Of a DNA stretch of 7,202 nt, positions 1-5,617 are shown piece after piece. The position numbers were made by a program, and so were the translations under genes. The DNA is from Acidobacteriota bacterium (GTDB taxonomy: Bacteria; Acidobacteriota; Vicinamibacteria; Vicinamibacterales; UBA8438): positions 1 to 7,202 of the forward strand of contig WTGR01000588.1 in NCBI GenBank assembly GCA_011523485.1. The letters run 5' to 3'. Within the stretch, counting starts at the first letter, position 1. Each line of letters begins with the position of its first letter. The notes under the pieces are model-generated. The model worked only from the letters and a program-made list of their open reading frames with translations. It was not told where the DNA came from and ran no database searches.

Positions 1-546
1 TTCGCCCTCGACGACGAGTGCGTCACGGCCGTCTTTCGGGCGGCGGCCGACCACGGCCGCGCCGTCTTCGTCCACTGCGGCGTGCTGTCGGTCGGCGTCC
101 GCCGCAAGCTCGGCCTGGCGTCGCGCTTCGACGTCCGGCTCGGCGATCCGCTCGCGGTCGCCCAGGTCGCTTGCGCCTTCCCCGACGTCCCGGTGATCGT
201 CCCGCACTTCGGGGCCGGCTTCCTCCGCGAGACGCTGATGGCCGCCGACCTCGCGGCAAACATCCACGTCGATACGTCGAGCTCGAACGGCTGGACGAGG
301 TACACGCCCGGATTGAGCCTGACCGACGTGTTCCGCCGGGCGCTGGCGGTGCTGGGACCGCAGCGCATCCTGTTCGGATCGGACTCGTCGTTCTTTCCGC
401 GGGGCTGGCAGCGGCCGATTCACGAGGCCCAGTGCGCCGCGCTGGACGCAATCGATCTCGATCCGGAAGGGCGCGCGGCGATCCTCGCGGACAACTTCGA
501 CCGCGTGTTCGGGACCGCCGGAACCCCGTCGCCGCCGACCGATTGA
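1..546 (+). CDS. Amidohydrolase family protein (Amidohydro_2 type), 5'-truncated by the window edge
   Basis: The last 181 codons of a gene are visible; the reading frame is open from base 1 and ends at TGA 544-546. The protein looks like the C-terminal half of a metal-dependent TIM-barrel hydrolase of the amidohydrolase-2 family. Counting from the first visible residue, these family landmarks can be seen: FVHCG at 23-27 (metal-ligand His on a core strand), VPHFG at 67-71 (second His), and LFGSDSSFF at 124-132, whose Asp is the usual catalytic/metal residue after the last barrel strand. A terminal NFDRVFG helix follows, as is typical. The family hydrolyses or decarboxylates varied substrates, so the substrate cannot be named. 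The metal ligands of the first strand lie upstream of the window. It converges on the small minus-strand gene at 601-801 and has no visible link to the lysine operon. Confidence 0.85.
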   Translation, partial: FALDDECVTAVFRAAADHGRAVFVHCGVLSVGVRRKLGLASRFDVRLGDPLAVAQVACAFPDVPVIVPHFGAGFLRETLMAADLAANIHVDTSSSNGWTRYTPGLSLTDVFRRALAVLGPQRILFGSDSSFFPRGWQRPIHEAQCAALDAIDLDPEGRAAILADNFDRVFGTAGTPSPPTD

Positions 547-553
547 CGCTCCT

Positions 554-571
554 GCGGCCAGAGAGGGCCGC
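554..571. terminator. Hairpin between convergent genes, possible bidirectional terminator
   Basis: A perfect 6-bp inverted repeat, GCGGCC (554-559) and GGCCGC (566-571), encloses an AGAGAG loop. It lies 8 bases after the amidohydrolase stop and 30 bases from the stop of the opposing small gene. A second 12-bp palindrome, GCGGCCGGCCGC, sits at 590-601 and reaches into that gene's stop codon. The position between converging genes fits a terminator. Neither side has a T-run, so it is not a canonical intrinsic terminator. In DNA this GC-rich, a stem of this size can arise by chance. Confidence 0.35.
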
Positions 572-600
572 GTGGTGGGGTGGGAATGCGCGGCCGGCCG

Positions 601-801
601 CTAATCCAGGCGCAGAGCAACCTGAAAAAGCAGGCCGATGACGATCAGAACCAGCCCGATGGTGACGCCCGACATCCACTTGAGCATCCGGACCTCGCTC
701 ACGACGTCGCCGATCTCTTCGGCCGCCGCCAAGGCCGTCCCGGGCTTCGCGCCGGCATCGACGAGTGCGGCGTAAGTCTTCGCGGACAGCAGCTTGGCCA
801 C
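601..801 (-). CDS. Small single-pass membrane protein with N-terminal helical segment (66 aa)
   Basis: The start is GTG at 801-799 and the stop is TAG at 603-601. I do not recognise a named family with confidence; the layout resembles the DUF1640/CCDC90-like pattern of an amphipathic helix followed by a C-terminal membrane anchor. Residues 1-40 are Ala-rich and helical (AALVDAGAKPGTALAAAEEIGDVVSEVRML region). Residues 42-63 form a clear hydrophobic membrane segment (SGVTIGLVLIVIGLLFQVAL), ending in RLD. No Shine-Dalgarno sequence precedes the GTG. A TATAGT box lies 8 bases upstream instead, suggesting a leaderless or near-leaderless transcript. An ATG eight bases upstream is in another frame. 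The gene follows the quinone oxidoreductase on the same strand after 44 bases. The third-position GC bias and coherent membrane pattern support a real gene; its function is unknown. Confidence 0.7.
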   Translation of the reverse strand: MAKLLSAKTYAALVDAGAKPGTALAAAEEIGDVVSEVRMLKWMSGVTIGLVLIVIGLLFQVALRLD

Positions 802-809
802 GTGTTCAT

Positions 810-815
810 ACTATA
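810..815 (-). promoter_or_regulatory. Candidate -10 box (TATAGT) for the small membrane-protein gene
   Basis: Read on the minus strand, TATAGT is followed by 8 bases and then the GTG start at 801. A transcript starting about 6-8 bases after the hexamer would begin at, or a few bases before, the start codon. No convincing -35 element is visible: TTGCTT (836-831) matches only its first three bases and has a 15-bp spacer. The hexamer stands out in DNA this rich in GC. Confidence 0.5.
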
Positions 816-845
816 CCCGCTCTACCCTGGAAGCAACCGCGCGTC

Positions 846-1841
846 CTACGGGACCAGCAGCAGCTTGCCGGTGTGGACGCTCGATTCCATGACCCGGTGC
901 GCCTCGGCCGCCTCGGCCAGCCGGTAGGTGGCGTGCACGATCGGCCGCAGCTCGTCCGACGCGAACCGCGGCCAGACGCGGGCCCGCAGCGCCGTCATGA
1001 TCTCCGCCTTCTGCGCGATCGACCGGGCTCGCAAGGTCGCCCCGGTCACGGTCAGGCGGCGGGACATCAGGCGGGCCAGGTCGAGCTCGGCCTGCGCCCC
1101 CTCCATGAGGGCGATGATCACCAGGCGGCCTTCGATGGCGAGAGACGCGAGATTGCGTTGCAGGTAGGCGCCGCCGACCATGTCCAGGATGAGGTCGACA
1201 CCCCGGCCGCCGGTCGCTTCGCCCAGAACCGCCGCGAAGTCCTCCGCACGGTAGTCGATGGCGCGCTCGGCGCCGAGCTCGACGCAGGCCGCGCACTTGG
1301 CCGGCGTCCCCGCAGTGGCGAATATGCGCGCCCCGAACAGACGCGCGAGCTGGATGGCCACCGTACCGATGCCGCTCGACCCGCCGTGCACCAGCAGGGA
1401 TTCACCCGCCTCGAGCCGGCCGCGGTCGATGACGTTGGTCCAGACCGTGGCGTACGCCTCCGGCAGCGCCGCCGCGTCGACGAGCGACACGCCCGCGGGG
1501 ATCGGCAGACACTGCGGCGCCGGCGCGAGGCAGTACTCGGCATACCCGCCGCCGGTGAGCAGCGCGCATACCTCGTCGCCCACGACCGGATCGGAGACGC
1601 CCTGCCCCACCGCCGCGACCGTTCCCGACACTTCCAGTCCCAGTACGTCGGAGGCGCCGGGAGGCGGCGGGTAGTTGCCCTTGCGCTGCATCGTGTCGGC
1701 GCGGTTGACGCCAGCCGCCGCCACCCGGATCAACACCTCGCCGGAGCCGGGGACGGGTACCGGCCGGCTTCCGATCTGCAGCCCGTCGGGCGGACCGGGC
1801 TCCGTGATCTCCACGATGCGCATCGTCTCGGGAATAGCCAT
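846..1841 (-). CDS. NAD(P)H:quinone oxidoreductase, PIG3/zeta-crystallin-like MDR protein
   Basis: A 331-residue medium-chain dehydrogenase/reductase without structural zinc, a normal length for the PIG3 quinone oxidoreductase subgroup, which transfers electrons from NADPH to quinones. Landmarks: the GroES-like N-terminal domain with GVNRADTMQRKGNYPPPPG (44-62) and GLEVSGTVAAVG (68-79); the NADPH-binding loop VHGGSSGIGTVAIQLA (151-166) of the Rossmann fold; and RRLTVTGATLRARSIAQKAEI (261-281), a stretch characteristic of PIG3-type members. The protein should be cytosolic. I chose ATG 1841-1839 because AGGAG (plus positions 1849-1853) lies 7 bases upstream. The in-frame ATG at 1847 is only one base from that site, and ATG 1823 would trim the first strand. 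The frame stays open far upstream to 2447, but that part is antisense to the ACT gene. It is transcribed divergently from the lysine operon; no functional link to lysine synthesis is evident. Confidence 0.92.
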   Translation of the reverse strand: MAIPETMRIVEITEPGPPDGLQIGSRPVPVPGSGEVLIRVAAAGVNRADTMQRKGNYPPPPGASDVLGLEVSGTVAAVGQGVSDPVVGDEVCALLTGGGYAEYCLAPAPQCLPIPAGVSLVDAAALPEAYATVWTNVIDRGRLEAGESLLVHGGSSGIGTVAIQLARLFGARIFATAGTPAKCAACVELGAERAIDYRAEDFAAVLGEATGGRGVDLILDMVGGAYLQRNLASLAIEGRLVIIALMEGAQAELDLARLMSRRLTVTGATLRARSIAQKAEIMTALRARVWPRFASDELRPIVHATYRLAEAAEAHRVMESSVHTGKLLLVP

Positions 1842-1848
1842 CTGCATG

Positions 1849-1853
1849 CTCCT
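1849..1853 (-). promoter_or_regulatory. Ribosome-binding site of the quinone oxidoreductase gene
   Basis: AGGAG on the minus strand, with 7 bases (CATGCAG) before ATG 1841. The spacing decides the start in favour of this ATG over the in-frame ATG at 1847, which lies within the spacer. Confidence 0.7.
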
Positions 1854-1918
1854 GGATCTCGCGAACGCGTCGCGGCGCCGGACGGCCTCGCCGCGGGCCG
1901 GGCGGAAGCCGGCGCGCG

Positions 1919-1926
1919 AGTATAAT
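1919..1926. promoter_or_regulatory. Divergent promoter core with overlapping -10 boxes on both strands
   Basis: The 8-bp block AGTATAAT reads as a perfect -10 hexamer TATAAT on the plus strand (1921-1926), facing the lysine operon. On the minus strand the same block gives TATACT (1924-1919), facing the quinone oxidoreductase. No good -35 hexamer is seen 16-18 bases upstream on either strand. Expected starts are near 1933 (plus) and near 1912 (minus), giving leaders of about 50 bases to the ACT start and 70 bases to the oxidoreductase start. It is the only AT-rich block in the 144-bp divergent gap (1842-1985), which otherwise holds no recognisable gene apart from a possible 19-codon upstream ORF. 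Confidence 0.55.
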
Positions 1927-1935
1927 TCGTGTCGT

Positions 1936-1995
1936 ATGTACTGGTTCCAGTCTCGCCGCGCTCCCCTCTCGCGGAGCCGCCGATCATGGCCGTGA
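1936..1995 (+). other. Possible upstream ORF (19 codons) overlapping the ACT gene start
   Basis: ATG 1936 lies 9 bases after the TATAAT box and opens a 19-codon frame (MYWFQSRRAPLSRSRRSWP) ending at TGA 1993-1995. It overlaps the first codons of the ACT gene in another frame. It has no Shine-Dalgarno site, so it could only be read as a leaderless or near-leaderless start. It contains no run of lysine codons, which argues against classical lysine attenuation. It may be fortuitous, because short ORFs are common in GC-rich leaders. Confidence 0.2.
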
Positions 1996-2450
1996 CCATC
2001 AAGCGGGTCTTGCTGTGGCAGACGGAGATCCGGAACGAGCCGGGCGCGCTCAGCGCGGTGCTGGAACCGCTGGCGCAGGGGGGCCTCGATCTCCACGCCG
2101 TGATGAATCGCTGCACTCCCGGCAACGGGGAACGCGCCACGGTGGAGATTCTCCCCGGCTCCGGCCGACGGGCGACGGCGCTCGCGCGCGCGGCGGGATT
2201 CAGCCGATCCCCCACCGAGGTCCTCCTCGTAGAAGGGATCAACCGGCCCGGGCTCGCCTACGCCGTGGCCAACAGCATCGCCTGGGCCGGCATCAGCCTG
2301 CGGTTCCTCTCGGCGCAGATCGCCGGCGAGCAGTACTCCGCGCTCCTCGGATTCCGGACGCCGGCGGAGCGCAGGAAGGGCGCGTCGCTGATTCGCCGGG
2401 TGGCGAACGACACGGAAGCGACCGCGTCCGGGGAAGCGGCGCCGCAATGA
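1986..2450 (+). CDS. Tandem ACT-domain protein, first gene of the lysine operon
   Basis: A 154-residue cytosolic protein built from two ACT-like modules and no enzyme domain. Module 1 spans about residues 4-70, with the ACT turn EIRNEPGALSAVLEPLAQGGLDLHAV (14-39). Module 2 spans about 77-140, with EGINRPGLAYAVANSIAWAGISLRFLSAQ (83-111). Both have the strand, N-x-PG-L turn and helix typical of ACT ligand sites; in other proteins such domains bind amino acids and adjust enzyme activity. I chose ATG 1986 because GGAG (1973-1976) lies 9 bases upstream. The GTG at 1929 would fall before or at the predicted transcription start. The TGA stop overlaps the dapB ATG (ATGA), so translation is probably coupled. 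The position suggests a regulator or allosteric partner for lysine-pathway enzymes, but that is inference; the protein could sense another amino acid. Confidence 0.8.
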   Translation: MAVTIKRVLLWQTEIRNEPGALSAVLEPLAQGGLDLHAVMNRCTPGNGERATVEILPGSGRRATALARAAGFSRSPTEVLLVEGINRPGLAYAVANSIAWAGISLRFLSAQIAGEQYSALLGFRTPAERRKGASLIRRVANDTEATASGEAAPQ

Positions 2451-3145
2451 GCGTGCGCGTCGTCCTGGTCGGCTACGGCCGGATGGGCAAGGCCATAGAC
2501 GCGCTGAGCGCGGACTACGGCTGCGAGGTCGTCGAGCGCCTCGACGTCCACAACAACCTCCACGGCGAGGGCATCGACTCGCCGGCGCTGCCCGACGCCG
2601 ACGTGGCGATCGAGTTCTCGCTGGCCGATTCGGTCGGTTCCAACGTCGCGAAGCTGGCCGCGCGCGGCATCGACGTCGTCATCGGCACCACCGGTTGGGA
2701 GGCGCAGGAGGCAGAGACCAGGCGGATCGCAGCCGAGGCGGGGATCGGCGTGGTGCACGCGGCGAACTTCTCGCTCGGCGTCAATCTCTTCCAGGCCGTG
2801 GTCGAGCGGAGCGCGGCGTTGTTCGCCCGCTACGAGGACTTCGGGAGCTGGATCCACGAGGCGCACCACGACGCCAAGCAGGACGCGCCCTCGGGCACCG
2901 CCATCGCCCTGCGGAACGCGATGCAGGCGGCGGGGTACGCGCGGAACATCGACGTTTCGTCGACGCGCGCGGGCCGGATGCCCGGCATGCACACCGTCGG
3001 GTACGATGGTCCGTTCGACACCATCACCTTGACCCACACGGCCCGCGACCGGGCGACGTTCGCGCGGGGCGCGCTGGAGGCGGCGCGCTGGGTGCGCGGC
3101 AGGCGCGGCTGGTTCTCGATGCGCGACGTGCTCGGCATCGACTGA
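2447..3145 (+). CDS. dapB: 4-hydroxy-tetrahydrodipicolinate reductase
   Basis: DapB reduces the DapA product to tetrahydrodipicolinate with NAD(P)H, the second committed step of diaminopimelate/lysine synthesis, in the cytosol. The 232-residue protein has the N-terminal nucleotide-binding loop VGYGRMGKA (8-16), GTTGW (80-84) and ANFSLGVNLF (106-115). It also carries the family signature EAHHDAKQDAPSGTA (138-152), with the catalytic His pair 140-141 and Lys144. A C-terminal stretch with THTARDR (196-202) closes the fold. It is shorter than the E. coli enzyme (273 residues) and belongs to the compact GYG(R/K)MG type seen in Bacteroidetes and relatives. The start ATG 2447 overlaps the upstream ACT gene stop, and dapA begins 15 bases after the dapB stop. 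No defect is seen in key motifs. Confidence 0.95.
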   Translation: MSVRVVLVGYGRMGKAIDALSADYGCEVVERLDVHNNLHGEGIDSPALPDADVAIEFSLADSVGSNVAKLAARGIDVVIGTTGWEAQEAETRRIAAEAGIGVVHAANFSLGVNLFQAVVERSAALFARYEDFGSWIHEAHHDAKQDAPSGTAIALRNAMQAAGYARNIDVSSTRAGRMPGMHTVGYDGPFDTITLTHTARDRATFARGALEAARWVRGRRGWFSMRDVLGID

Positions 3146-3160
3146 TTCGCGGGGGGCGCC

Positions 3161-4084
3161 ATGCAGACACGCTGGGCGGGATGCGGCACGGCCCTCGTCA
3201 CACCGTTCACGGCGAGCGGCGCCATGGACGAAGCGGCGGTCAGGCGGCTGGCGCGGCGGCAGATCGACGGCGGCGTGCACTTCCTGGTCCCCTGCGGGAC
3301 GACCGGAGAGAGCCCTACGCTTTCCCACGCGGAGAAGGTGCGCGTCGTCGAGCTCGTGGTCGACGAGGCCGGCGGCGCGGTGCCGGTGCTGGCGGGTGCG
3401 GGCGGCTACGACACGCGCGCCGCGATCCACCTCGTGCGCGACCTCGCGCGGGCCGGCGCAACCGGCATCCTCTCGGTCACGCCGTACTACAACAAGCCCA
3501 CCCCGGAGGGGCTCTTCCGCCACTACGCCGCCATTGCGGACAGCACCGACCTGCCGATCGTGCTGTACAACGTGCCGGGCCGGACCGCCTGCAACATCGC
3601 CCCGGCCACGCTGCTGCGGCTCGTGGAGGTCGCCAACATCGTCGGCGTGAAGGAGGCCTCCGGCGACCTCGGACAGATTTGCGAGATCTGCCGCGCGGTG
3701 CCGGACGACTTCTGCGTGCTCTCCGGCGACGACGCGTTCACGCTCGCGGTGATGGCTCTGGGCGGCACGGGGGTGATCTCGGTGGCCTCGAACGAGGCGC
3801 CGGACGCCATGGCGGCGCTCGTCGATCAGGCGGCGGCGGGCGACTTCACGGCCGCGCGCGCGACCCACGAACGGCTGCTGCCGCTGATGCAGGTGAACTT
3901 CATCGAGTCGAATCCGATCCCGGTCAAGGCCGCGATGGCCGAGCTCGGGCTCCTGGAACTGCACTACCGTCTGCCCATGGCCCCGCCGGCGCCCGCCGCG
4001 CGCGCGCGCATCGCCGAGGTGCTGGCGGCGACCGGGCTGTCGAGAGCGGATCGTTCACCCGCGCGGCAGGCCTCGCCGGCATGA
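3161..4084 (+). CDS. dapA: 4-hydroxy-tetrahydrodipicolinate synthase
   Basis: DapA condenses pyruvate with aspartate semialdehyde through a Schiff-base lysine, the first committed step toward diaminopimelate. The 307-residue TIM-barrel protein shows PCGTTGESPTL (44-54) with Thr47/Thr48, TPYYNKP (107-113) with Tyr110, LYNVPGR (135-141) with Tyr136 and Arg141, and GVKEASGD (162-169) with Lys164. These match E. coli Thr44, Tyr107, Tyr133, Arg138 and Lys161 with a constant offset of 3, so the active site is complete. Using the same offset, several E. coli lysine-binding positions differ: His56 becomes Lys59, Asn80 becomes Tyr83 and Glu84 becomes Ala87. Weakened or absent lysine feedback is plausible. 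The C-terminal tail after about residue 290 is Ala/Arg-rich and probably disordered. Start ATG 3161 has a G-rich stretch just upstream. An 84-base gap separates the gene from dapD. Confidence 0.96.
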   Translation: MQTRWAGCGTALVTPFTASGAMDEAAVRRLARRQIDGGVHFLVPCGTTGESPTLSHAEKVRVVELVVDEAGGAVPVLAGAGGYDTRAAIHLVRDLARAGATGILSVTPYYNKPTPEGLFRHYAAIADSTDLPIVLYNVPGRTACNIAPATLLRLVEVANIVGVKEASGDLGQICEICRAVPDDFCVLSGDDAFTLAVMALGGTGVISVASNEAPDAMAALVDQAAAGDFTAARATHERLLPLMQVNFIESNPIPVKAAMAELGLLELHYRLPMAPPAPAARARIAEVLAATGLSRADRSPARQASPA

Positions 4085-4168
4085 GATCCCGTTGTCTCCC
4101 AGCCGGCGGCCACGCCCTGAACACGTCCCCCCCAGGCGGGGATTGAAACCGCGGAGTCGAAAACGGAC

Positions 4169-5011
4169 ATGGACCTCGCCGAGCGCATACAGCAACTCCA
4201 TGCCCAGGCGGCCGAGGCCGACCGGGAAGAAGCCCGCGCCGCGTTCGCGGCGCTCCGGAGGGAGCTCGCCGCGGGCCGCGTCCGCGCGGCCGAGCCCGAT
4301 CCGTCGTCGCCGACCGGCTGGCGCGTCAACGCCTGGGTGAAGCAGGGCATCCTGGTCGGATTCCGCTGCGGCGACGTCGTGGCGTTCGACTCCCCGAGCG
4401 CCGACTCGCCGTGGCTGGACAAGGACACCTTGCCGCTTCGCCCCCTCTCGACCTCGTCGAACGTGCGGCTCGTACCGGGCGGCTCCTCGGTGCGCGACGG
4501 GGCCTTTCTCGGCCGCGGGGTCATCTGCATGCCGCCGATGTACATCAACATCGGCGCCTACGTGGGTGACGGCAGCCTGATCGACTCGCACGCCCTGGTC
4601 GGGTCGTGCGCGCAGGTCGGCAGCGGCGTCCACGTCAGCGCCGGGGCGCAGATCGGCGGCGTGCTCGAGCCGGTCGGCGCCCTGCCGGTGATCGTGGAGG
4701 ACGACGCGCTGGTGGGCGGCAACACCGGTCTCTACGAAGGCGCGGTGGTCAAGCGCCGGGCCGTCATCGGGGCCGGCACGGTGCTGACCGGCTCGACGCC
4801 GATCTACGATCTGCCGCAGGCACGGATCATCAGGCCGGCCGCGGGCGAGCCCACGGTGGTCCCGGAGGGCGCGGTCGTCGTCCCCGGCGCGCGCGCCGTC
4901 ACCAGCGGCGCCGGACCCGACTGGGGGCTGTCGCTCGCCACCCCGGTCATCGTCAAGTACCGCGACGACCGCACGGACACGCGCACGGAGCTCGAAGCAT
5001 GGATCCGCTAG
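4169..5011 (+). CDS. dapD: 2,3,4,5-tetrahydropyridine-2,6-dicarboxylate N-succinyltransferase
   Basis: DapD transfers a succinyl group from succinyl-CoA to tetrahydrodipicolinate, committing the pathway to the succinylase branch. The 280-residue protein has an N-terminal helical domain (1-45), the signature WRVNAWVKQGILVGFR (51-66) and a left-handed beta-helix made of hexapeptide repeats (about 105-245). Typical segments are MPPMYINIGAYVGDG (121-135), SHALVGSCAQVG (140-151), QIGGVLEP (161-168) and GGNTGLYEG (183-191). The C-terminal part, ATPVIVKYRDDRTD (257-270), is also usual for the family. The GGN..YEG form resembles DapD proteins of Bacteroidetes rather than the E. coli type. Such enzymes act as trimers. 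The best upstream ribosome site (GGAG 4153-4156) is 12 bases away, a weak match. The last codons and stop lie in a direct repeat, and the Uma2-family ATG (4999) overlaps the end by 13 bases. Confidence 0.95.
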   Translation: MDLAERIQQLHAQAAEADREEARAAFAALRRELAAGRVRAAEPDPSSPTGWRVNAWVKQGILVGFRCGDVVAFDSPSADSPWLDKDTLPLRPLSTSSNVRLVPGGSSVRDGAFLGRGVICMPPMYINIGAYVGDGSLIDSHALVGSCAQVGSGVHVSAGAQIGGVLEPVGALPVIVEDDALVGGNTGLYEGAVVKRRAVIGAGTVLTGSTPIYDLPQARIIRPAAGEPTVVPEGAVVVPGARAVTSGAGPDWGLSLATPVIVKYRDDRTDTRTELEAWIR

Positions 5012-5017
5012 CCGCCC
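4976..5017 (+). repeat. Direct repeat, copy 1 (dapD end / Uma2-family gene start)
   Basis: This 42-bp segment matches 5576-5617 at 38 of 42 positions with no gaps; mismatches are at 4983, 4984, 5004 and 5009. The longest identical run is the 19-mer ACGGAGCTCGAAGCATGGA (4985-5003). Copy 1 encodes the final DapD residues (TRTELEAWIR), the GGAG ribosome site (4987-4990) and the Uma2-family ATG (4999). It also holds the dapD stop TAG (5009-5011). The two copies are exactly 600 bp apart. Confidence 0.9.
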
Positions 5018-5577
5018 GGGCCGCGTCCACCGCCCCGGCGCGGGCGACCTACCAGGACGTGCTCGACGCGCCGCCGCACAGAGTGGCCGAGATCATCGAC
5101 GGGACGCTCTACACGCAGCCGCGGCCGGCCGCACCCCATGCACTCGCGAGTTCGTCGCTGGGGTCCGACCTCTCGAACCCTTTCCAGTTCGGTCGCGGCG
5201 GTCCGGGCGGGTGGTGGATCATCGACGAGCCGGAGCTCCACTTCGGCGAGGACATCCTCGTCCCCGATCTGGCGGGCTGGCGCCGGGAACGCATGCCGGA
5301 CTATCCCGATGCGGCGTACTTCACGCTGGCCCCGGACTGGGTCTGCGAGGTGCTCTCGGCCTCGACCCGCAAGCTCGACCTGCACGGCAAGCGTCCGATC
5401 TATGCGCGGGAGGGAGTGGAGCACCTTTGGCTCATCGACCCGGTGGACCGCACCCTCGAGGCGTTCGAGTTGCGCGAAAGAGACTGGGTGCTGATCGCCA
5501 CCGCCAAGGACGAAGACCCGGTCGCCATCCGCCCCTTCGACGCCGTCACCTTCAGCCTCGCCGACCTGTGGCCCTGA
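4999..5577 (+). CDS. Uma2-family protein (PD-(D/E)xK nuclease fold), inserted in the lysine operon
   Basis: A 192-residue member of the Uma2 (DUF820) family, which has a restriction-endonuclease-like fold and no settled cellular role. Visible landmarks: HRVAEIIDGTLY (27-38) with Glu31; DILVPDLAGWRRE (85-97) with Asp90; APDWVCEVLSAST (111-123) with Glu117; and GKRPIYAREGVEHLWLIDP (130-148) with Lys131 and Tyr135. The D-E-K set expected for metal-dependent cleavage is therefore intact. ATG 4999 is chosen because GGAG lies 8 bases upstream; it overlaps dapD by 13 bases. The gene is bracketed by the two copies of the 42-bp repeat, so it appears to be a late arrival between dapD and the deacylase. 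Uma2 genes are often present in many scattered copies per genome. A role in lysine synthesis is unlikely. Confidence 0.88.
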   Translation: MDPLAARAASTAPARATYQDVLDAPPHRVAEIIDGTLYTQPRPAAPHALASSSLGSDLSNPFQFGRGGPGGWWIIDEPELHFGEDILVPDLAGWRRERMPDYPDAAYFTLAPDWVCEVLSASTRKLDLHGKRPIYAREGVEHLWLIDPVDRTLEAFELRERDWVLIATAKDEDPVAIRPFDAVTFSLADLWP

Positions 5578-5617
5578 CACGCAAACGGAGCTCGAAGCAT
5601 GGAACCGCCAGCCGCCC
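5576..5617 (+). repeat. Direct repeat, copy 2 (Uma2-family gene end / deacylase start)
   Basis: The second copy begins inside the TGA stop of the Uma2-family gene and runs into the M20 deacylase, supplying its GGAG ribosome site (5587-5590) and ATG (5599). Read in the frame equivalent to dapD it encodes DTQTELEAWNRQPPR. This matches the DapD C-terminus (DTRTELEAWIR) but is not part of any gene here; the dapD stop codon TAG has become CAG. Confidence 0.9.

Noticed and set aside
1842..1985. Lysine riboswitch (L box) upstream of the operon
   Set aside because: The predicted leader is only about 50 bases, far too short for the roughly 170-base lysine aptamer, and no matching helices are seen.
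1842..2447. Longer N-terminus for the quinone oxidoreductase (minus-strand frame open up to 2447)
   Set aside because: The extension is antisense to the ACT gene, has no relation to the MDR family and would cover the divergent promoter. AGGAG before ATG 1841 fixes the start. Long open antisense frames are expected at this GC content.
2258..3964. 568-codon minus-strand open frame opposite dapB and dapA
   Set aside because: The translation is rich in Arg, His, Asp and Val with no fold-like pattern, and it lies antisense to two genes with unmistakable family motifs.
4125..4149. CRISPR array suggested by a GGATTGAAAC-ending stretch
   Set aside because: Only one copy is present, with no spacers and no cas genes; the flanks are an ordinary operon gap.
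4976..5617. Uma2-family gene as cargo of a classical insertion sequence
   Set aside because: There is no transposase and no terminal inverted repeat, and a 42-bp direct repeat is too long for a usual target-site duplication.
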